A stretch of DNA of 19,542 nucleotides from Propionibacteriaceae bacterium (GTDB lineage Bacteria > Actinomycetota > Actinomycetes > Propionibacteriales > Propionibacteriaceae), in assembly GCA_030528545.1 (NCBI GenBank), contig JAUMYR010000045.1, forward strand, positions 1 through 19,542, in the 5' to 3' direction. The notes under the pieces were generated by a model. It had not been told where the DNA came from, ran no database searches, and was given only the letters and a program-made list of their open reading frames with translations. This document shows, piece by piece, positions 16,911 to 19,542 of the stretch; the first letter of the stretch is position 1; each line of letters opens with the position of its first letter. Both the position numbers and the translations under genes were made by a program.

Positions 16911-17662
16911 TGCGCCCACACCTTACAGGCAACGATCGCCGCGATGGTCGAGGCTAGGAGCGCGATCTCGATCGCTCCGATCCGCGGTGCGATCCGTTCG
17001 GTCCTCCTGATCGCCGGATCCATGCCCTTGCACACCGCCACGGCAGACAGCTCGTCGGCGATCCTGCCCGATCTCATGAGGACCGGCACTATGAGGTTCT
17101 CCACCTGAGCGATCGGGTGGGTGGTCCACCGTTTCCAGGCCGGTTGAGTGTGGCGCAGACGTGAGAGCGACCAGATGGTGTGCACCTCGCTCATCAGGGT
17201 GGGCAGGTAGCGGTAGACGACGGTCAGGACCATCAAGAAGGCGCCGCTGACGCGGGCGCGGGCGAGGGAGGTCATCATCTGCCCCATCGGGATACGGGTG
17301 AAAACCAGCCACATCATCACATAGGTGGGGAATGCCCGTACCATGAGGGTCACCATGATGCCTAGCCACGGGAGTAGGGGAACCTGGGGAAGCGCCAGGC
17401 AGATCCATAGCACGACGTGTAGGAGCGCGTACCAGGCCAGCACTGGAAGGATCCTGCGGCCCATGCCGAGCGCCAGCCCGACGCACACTCCGTAGGCTAC
17501 GAGGATCGCCGACCCTAGGTGGCTGGTGACGAAGTTCGTGCCCGCTGCCATCAAGAGAATCAGCAGCAAGCCGACCCTGAAGTCGGGAACGACGAGCTGG
17601 GTGGCAGCGGCGCAGGATCGCGGTCTCGCTGTCAGGATCTCCTCGTTCAGGGCCATAGACAC
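16907..17662 (-). CDS. ecfT: ECF transporter transmembrane coupling subunit EcfT (CbiQ family)
   Basis: A 251-aa membrane protein and first gene of the transport operon. Hydrophobic segments are at about 30-46, 50-67, 72-92, 98-120, 140-152 and 230-248. The cytoplasmic part has the coupling-helix pattern expected of EcfT: SLARARVSG near 132-140 and, less conserved, DELSAVAVCKGMD near 203-215. It couples ATP hydrolysis by the adjacent double ATPase to the S component. Two starts are possible: GTG 17662 and ATG 17656. Neither has a Shine-Dalgarno sequence. A TAAACT hexamer ends 6 bases before the GTG, so a leaderless transcript starting at the GTG is plausible, and an iron box overlaps it. Iron-repressed expression of all five transport genes is inferred. 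Confidence 0.87.
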   Translation of the reverse strand: MSMALNEEILTARPRSCAAATQLVVPDFRVGLLLILLMAAGTNFVTSHLGSAILVAYGVCVGLALGMGRRILPVLAWYALLHVVLWICLALPQVPLLPWLGIMVTLMVRAFPTYVMMWLVFTRIPMGQMMTSLARARVSGAFLMVLTVVYRYLPTLMSEVHTIWSLSRLRHTQPAWKRWTTHPIAQVENLIVPVLMRSGRIADELSAVAVCKGMDPAIRRTERIAPRIGAIEIALLASTIAAIVACKVWAQ

Positions 17663-17666
17663 GCAC

Positions 17667-17685
17667 TTAGTTTAGGCATGCCTTA
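17667..17685 (-). promoter_or_regulatory. DtxR/IdeR-type iron box in front of the ECF/ABC transport operon
   Basis: On the + strand it reads TTAGTTTAGGCATGCCTTA. Against the DtxR/IdeR consensus TTAGGTTAGGCTAACCTAA I count 14 of 19 matches, and the core AGGCATGCCT is a perfect palindrome. It lies 4 bases upstream of the EcfT GTG and covers the -10-like hexamer, an ideal position for repression. Its place at the head of siderophore transport genes supports the call. It is the only such box I found in the non-coding parts of the window. Confidence 0.7.
17669..17674 (-). promoter_or_regulatory. -10-like element of the transport operon, possible leaderless promoter
   Basis: TAAACT on the minus strand fits the actinobacterial TANNNT pattern and ends 6 bases before the GTG at 17662. 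That spacing puts the transcription start on the start codon itself. I see no good -35 hexamer 16-18 bases upstream, so the promoter call rests on the -10 and on the missing ribosome binding site. Confidence 0.45.
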
Positions 17686-17686
17686 G

Positions 17687-17929
17687 AAGATGCGCCAGCG
17701 GGCGGGTGCATGCGAGGCGGGGCGGGCGCGAACTCGGGTAATGGCCGAGGGACTAGGCGCTCCTTCAGCCTCTGAGGTGCGGGACCGGCGCGCCCGTGCC
17801 GACAGCGTGTCATGCGGTGGCGTGAGGGGCGGCCCGGCCCAGTGAGCCGATGCCGTCCCCGTGTGGTGCCGACATGCGGAGCCGTGCCGGTGTGGCCGCT
17901 TCGGGTCCGATGGCCCAATGCGCTGAACC
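17687..17929. other. Intergenic region without recognised genes
   Basis: About 240 bp of GC-rich sequence between the iron box and the hairpin behind the Fic gene. An 83-codon frame on the minus strand (17667-17918) is arginine- and proline-rich and runs through the promoter, so I do not call it. No further operator, repeat array or RNA gene is visible. Confidence 0.5.
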
Positions 17930-17954
17930 GACGCCTCCTGGTGGGTAAGGCGTC
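17930..17954 (-). terminator. Possible terminator hairpin behind the Fic gene
   Basis: A perfect 7-bp inverted repeat, GACGCCT at 17930-17936 and AGGCGTC at 17948-17954, with an 11-base loop. It starts directly at the Fic stop codon. There is no T-run after it on the minus strand, so it is an atypical or weak terminator at best; it could also stabilise the 3' end. Confidence 0.35.
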
Positions 17955-19160
17955 CTATCTCGGGGGCTGGGTAGTGAGGATCTGAAGGACGCGAGGGGCA
18001 TAGAAGAGCCGCTTGTACCCATCCGGGTCGACGGCCCGCAGGATGCCGAGATCGCAGAGCTGCCCGACGAGTTTGTTTGCTCGGCTATACGATATTCCCA
18101 GCTCCGTCTCGACCTTGCGAACCGTGAAACTGGGATTGGCGACCGCGAGGTCTACGAGGGCGTGGGCGCTGTCTGCCCGCAGGGTTGAGGCCCGGACCAG
18201 GTCTTTCAGCTCGCCCTGGACTTTGACCAGGGCCAGCATCTCGTTGCGGGTGCGGACAGCCGATTGGCCGAGCCCGTCCGCGAAGAATCGGACGAACGAA
18301 TCCCAATCCCCTTCGGTGCTCACGGCCAAGAGCCGGTCGTAGTAGTGCCGACGCCGGTTCTCGAACCACGGAGAGACCGTCAGAGTCGGCTCCGACAGAA
18401 CTCCGCAGGTGACCAAACACAACACGATGAGGAGTCGCCCGATGCGGCCGTTCCCGTCCGGGAACGGGTGCAAGGTTTCGAACTGGTAGTGCGACATGGC
18501 GGCAGCGACCACGGGGTCGATGGTGGCGCGGTGATTCTGCTGCAGCCAAGCGACGAGCTGGTCCATGCCTGCCTCCAGCTCGGGTCCTGGCGGGGCGGGG
18601 ACGAACCGGGCCTGGTGAACGGGCAGGCTGTGTGGGGCGGCATCGTCGCGTCGGCCGATGACCACCTGAATGTCGCGCAGGCGCCCCGCGGACGCTGTCA
18701 GGGGAGTGCCTCGCATGAGAAGGTCATGCAACTCAGCTAGGAGTGAGAAAGTGATGGGGCGAGACTCGGTGACCCAGCCGAAGGCGTGGCTGGCGGCGTG
18801 TACGTAGTTGATGATCTCGGTCAGCTTCGCGTTCGATGGCTCCTCTGCATCCGCGATCATCACGGCGTTGAGCGGGGCATAGGTTCCCTCTAAGGCCGAG
18901 GTGCTCTGTGCTTCCCTGCGAAGTGTGGAATGCCGCATCAAGGTTGGGTTGGGCAGCTGGCGTGCCGTGCTATCCAACGCAGCCAGAGCGGCCCGGGCCT
19001 CGGCGACGGCACGGTACGTCGCCGGTGACAGCTCTGGCTCGGTGGCGTCCAGGGGGTTCGGCACAAAAGCCTGGTGCTGCCAGGCGCCGAAGATGGCGTC
19101 CTGCCCGGTGATGGTGACAAGTCTCCCCGGAGCGCGGTTGTTGAACATTTTCAGGTCCAC
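17955..19160 (-). CDS. Fic-domain protein (class II AMPylase) with C-terminal winged helix
   Basis: A 401-aa Fic protein that should transfer AMP, or another nucleotide moiety, to a hydroxyl of a target protein. The full catalytic motif HPFPDGNGRIGR is at 231-242. An N-terminal inhibitory helix motif TSALEG (T87, E91, G92) marks class II Fic proteins, in which the glutamate blocks productive ATP binding. Residues 335-390 look like a winged helix-turn-helix (TVRKVETELGISYSRANKLVGQL region shortened here). The frame starts with GTG 19160; ATG 19148 is the alternative. Neither has a ribosome binding site, but TAGAGT ends 6 bases before the GTG, suggesting leaderless transcription. Three copies of a short operator-like motif lie at and upstream of the start. 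No antitoxin-like small partner is seen. It is separated from the siderophore genes by a hairpin and about 290 bp. Confidence 0.9.
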   Translation of the reverse strand: MDLKMFNNRAPGRLVTITGQDAIFGAWQHQAFVPNPLDATEPELSPATYRAVAEARAALAALDSTARQLPNPTLMRHSTLRREAQSTSALEGTYAPLNAVMIADAEEPSNAKLTEIINYVHAASHAFGWVTESRPITFSLLAELHDLLMRGTPLTASAGRLRDIQVVIGRRDDAAPHSLPVHQARFVPAPPGPELEAGMDQLVAWLQQNHRATIDPVVAAAMSHYQFETLHPFPDGNGRIGRLLIVLCLVTCGVLSEPTLTVSPWFENRRRHYYDRLLAVSTEGDWDSFVRFFADGLGQSAVRTRNEMLALVKVQGELKDLVRASTLRADSAHALVDLAVANPSFTVRKVETELGISYSRANKLVGQLCDLGILRAVDPDGYKRLFYAPRVLQILTTQPPR

Positions 19161-19216
19161 AATGTCACTCTAACGGCAGATGAGTGACATTGTTTCCCGG
19201 CTATGTCACTCATCTG
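19159..19216. repeat. Triple alternating TGTCACTC motif, putative operator of the Fic gene
   Basis: Three copies in alternating orientation: TGTCACTC at 19163-19170, its reverse complement at 19182-19189, and TGTCACTC at 19204-19211. Copies 1 and 2 form a perfect 12-bp inverted repeat (19159-19170 with 19182-19193). Copies 2 and 3 form a perfect 14-bp one (19177-19190 with 19203-19216). Centres are 19 and 22 bp apart, near two helical turns. The array covers the putative -10 and start of the Fic gene, as an operator would. Confidence 0.65.
19167..19172 (-). promoter_or_regulatory. -10-like element of the Fic gene, possible leaderless promoter
   Basis: TAGAGT on the minus strand matches TANNNT and ends 6 bases before GTG 19160, the same geometry as in front of EcfT. 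It lies partly inside the first TGTCACTC repeat. No clear -35 is visible. Confidence 0.35.
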
Positions 19217-19247
19217 GCCCTTTAGTGCACATGGTGAGGCGGCGGTT

Positions 19248-19445
19248 TCAGCGCGGGTCGGGGGTGAAGATGTCTTCGATCCTGAGCTGGAAGACCGCGG
19301 CCAGCTGGAAGGCCAGGGGCAGCGACGGGTCGAAGCGGCCCTTCTCGATGGAGATGATCGTCTGCCGGCTCACTCCCAGCAACTCCGCGAGTTTCTGCTG
19401 AGACAGGCCCCGCTCCTGTCTCAGCTCAGCGAGGCGGTTCTTCAT
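19248..19445 (-). CDS. XRE-family helix-turn-helix regulator, short YozG-like type
   Basis: A 65-aa protein that is essentially one Cro/C1-type DNA-binding domain: LAELRQERGLSQQKLAELLG (5-24), followed by VSRQTIISIEKGRFDPSLPLA, the usual recognition-helix and loop region. The end RIEDIFTPD is typical of small YozG-like regulators, which are often encoded next to a small membrane protein. Its ATG overlaps the stop of the upstream frame (ATGA), and there is no strong ribosome binding site, so translation is probably coupled. It could bind the TGTCACTC array that begins 32 bases beyond its stop codon, but autoregulation from a promoter outside the window is equally possible. Confidence 0.9.
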   Translation of the reverse strand: MKNRLAELRQERGLSQQKLAELLGVSRQTIISIEKGRFDPSLPLAFQLAAVFQLRIEDIFTPDPR

Positions 19446-19542
19446 GAGCGGGACTTCTGCACCAGGTAGGCGATCCCGAAGCTGGACCCCAGCAGCACCA
19501 GTACTCCGACGAACGTCAGCGACACCGTTTGTAACCTCAACC
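19442..19542 (-). CDS. C-terminal end of a small membrane protein, cut by window edge
   Basis: An open frame entering from the right edge and ending with TGA at 19442, in ATGA overlap with the XRE start. The visible 32 or so residues contain a hydrophobic helix (SLTFVGVLVLLGSSFGIAYL) and a short basic tail VQKSRS. This matches the small membrane proteins commonly paired with YozG-like regulators. The rest lies outside the window and the family cannot be named. Confidence 0.6.
   Translation of the reverse strand, partial: LRLQTVSLTFVGVLVLLGSSFGIAYLVQKSRS

Noticed and set aside
16911..16919. GTG 16919 as start of the double ATPase
   Set aside because: It lies inside the AAGGTG ribosome binding site; GTG 16910 has proper spacing, a GTGA overlap and a family-like N-terminus.
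17796..17879. Partial repeat GTGCCGACA...CATGCGG (17796-17817) and GTGCCGACATGCGG (17866-17879)
   Set aside because: Imperfect, with an 8-base insertion in the first copy, and GC-rich; no symmetry or gene context that would make it an operator.
17667..17918. 83-codon minus-strand frame upstream of EcfT
   Set aside because: It runs through the iron box and promoter and has basic, proline-rich composition with no homology that I recognise.

Overview
The window is GC-rich and reads as an actinobacterium. The base composition, the DtxR/IdeR-type iron box and the apparently leaderless GTG-initiated promoters fit that group. A Propionibacteriaceae-like host is a guess only. Almost all of the window is one thiazoline-siderophore locus of the pyochelin/yersiniabactin type, followed by an unrelated Fic/XRE segment at the right end.

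Left half, + strand (1-11113). The first gene is the 3' part of a very large NRPS, cut by the window edge inside its first heterocyclization domain. It reads Cy-A(MT-like)-PCP-Cy-A(MT-like)-PCP. Both adenylation domains carry a cysteine-type specificity pocket. The stop codon overlaps the start of a gene that fuses a thiazolinyl imide reductase (YbtU/Irp3/PchG type) to a complete methyltransferase domain. A stand-alone type II thioesterase (PchC/YbtT type) follows 3 bases after that gene. The predicted chemistry is two cyclized cysteines on a starter loaded upstream, reduction of one thiazoline to thiazolidine, and N-methylation. The embedded MT-like domains have lost their SAM glycine loop, while the domain fused to the reductase keeps it. 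The methylation step therefore seems to have moved in trans onto the reductase. The NRPS has no terminal thioesterase.

Middle, - strand (17662 down to 11224), convergent with the biosynthetic genes. This is a five-gene transport operon: EcfT, a double-ATPase EcfA, an MptD/Trep_Strep-type S component, and two exporter-fold ABC half-transporters of the YbtP/YbtQ (IrtAB) type. A DtxR/IdeR-like box lies directly in front of the first gene and overlaps a -10-like hexamer placed for leaderless transcription. The layout recalls, from memory, the mptABCDEF island of Mycobacterium avium subsp. paratuberculosis and the equibactin locus of Streptococcus equi.

Right end, - strand (19542 down to 17955). 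The end of a small membrane protein is coupled by ATGA to a 65-aa XRE repressor. After an 87-bp gap holding three alternating copies of a TGTCACTC motif comes a class II Fic AMPylase with a C-terminal winged helix. Nothing links this segment functionally to the siderophore genes.

I saw no tRNA, rRNA, CRISPR array, insertion sequence or attachment site.
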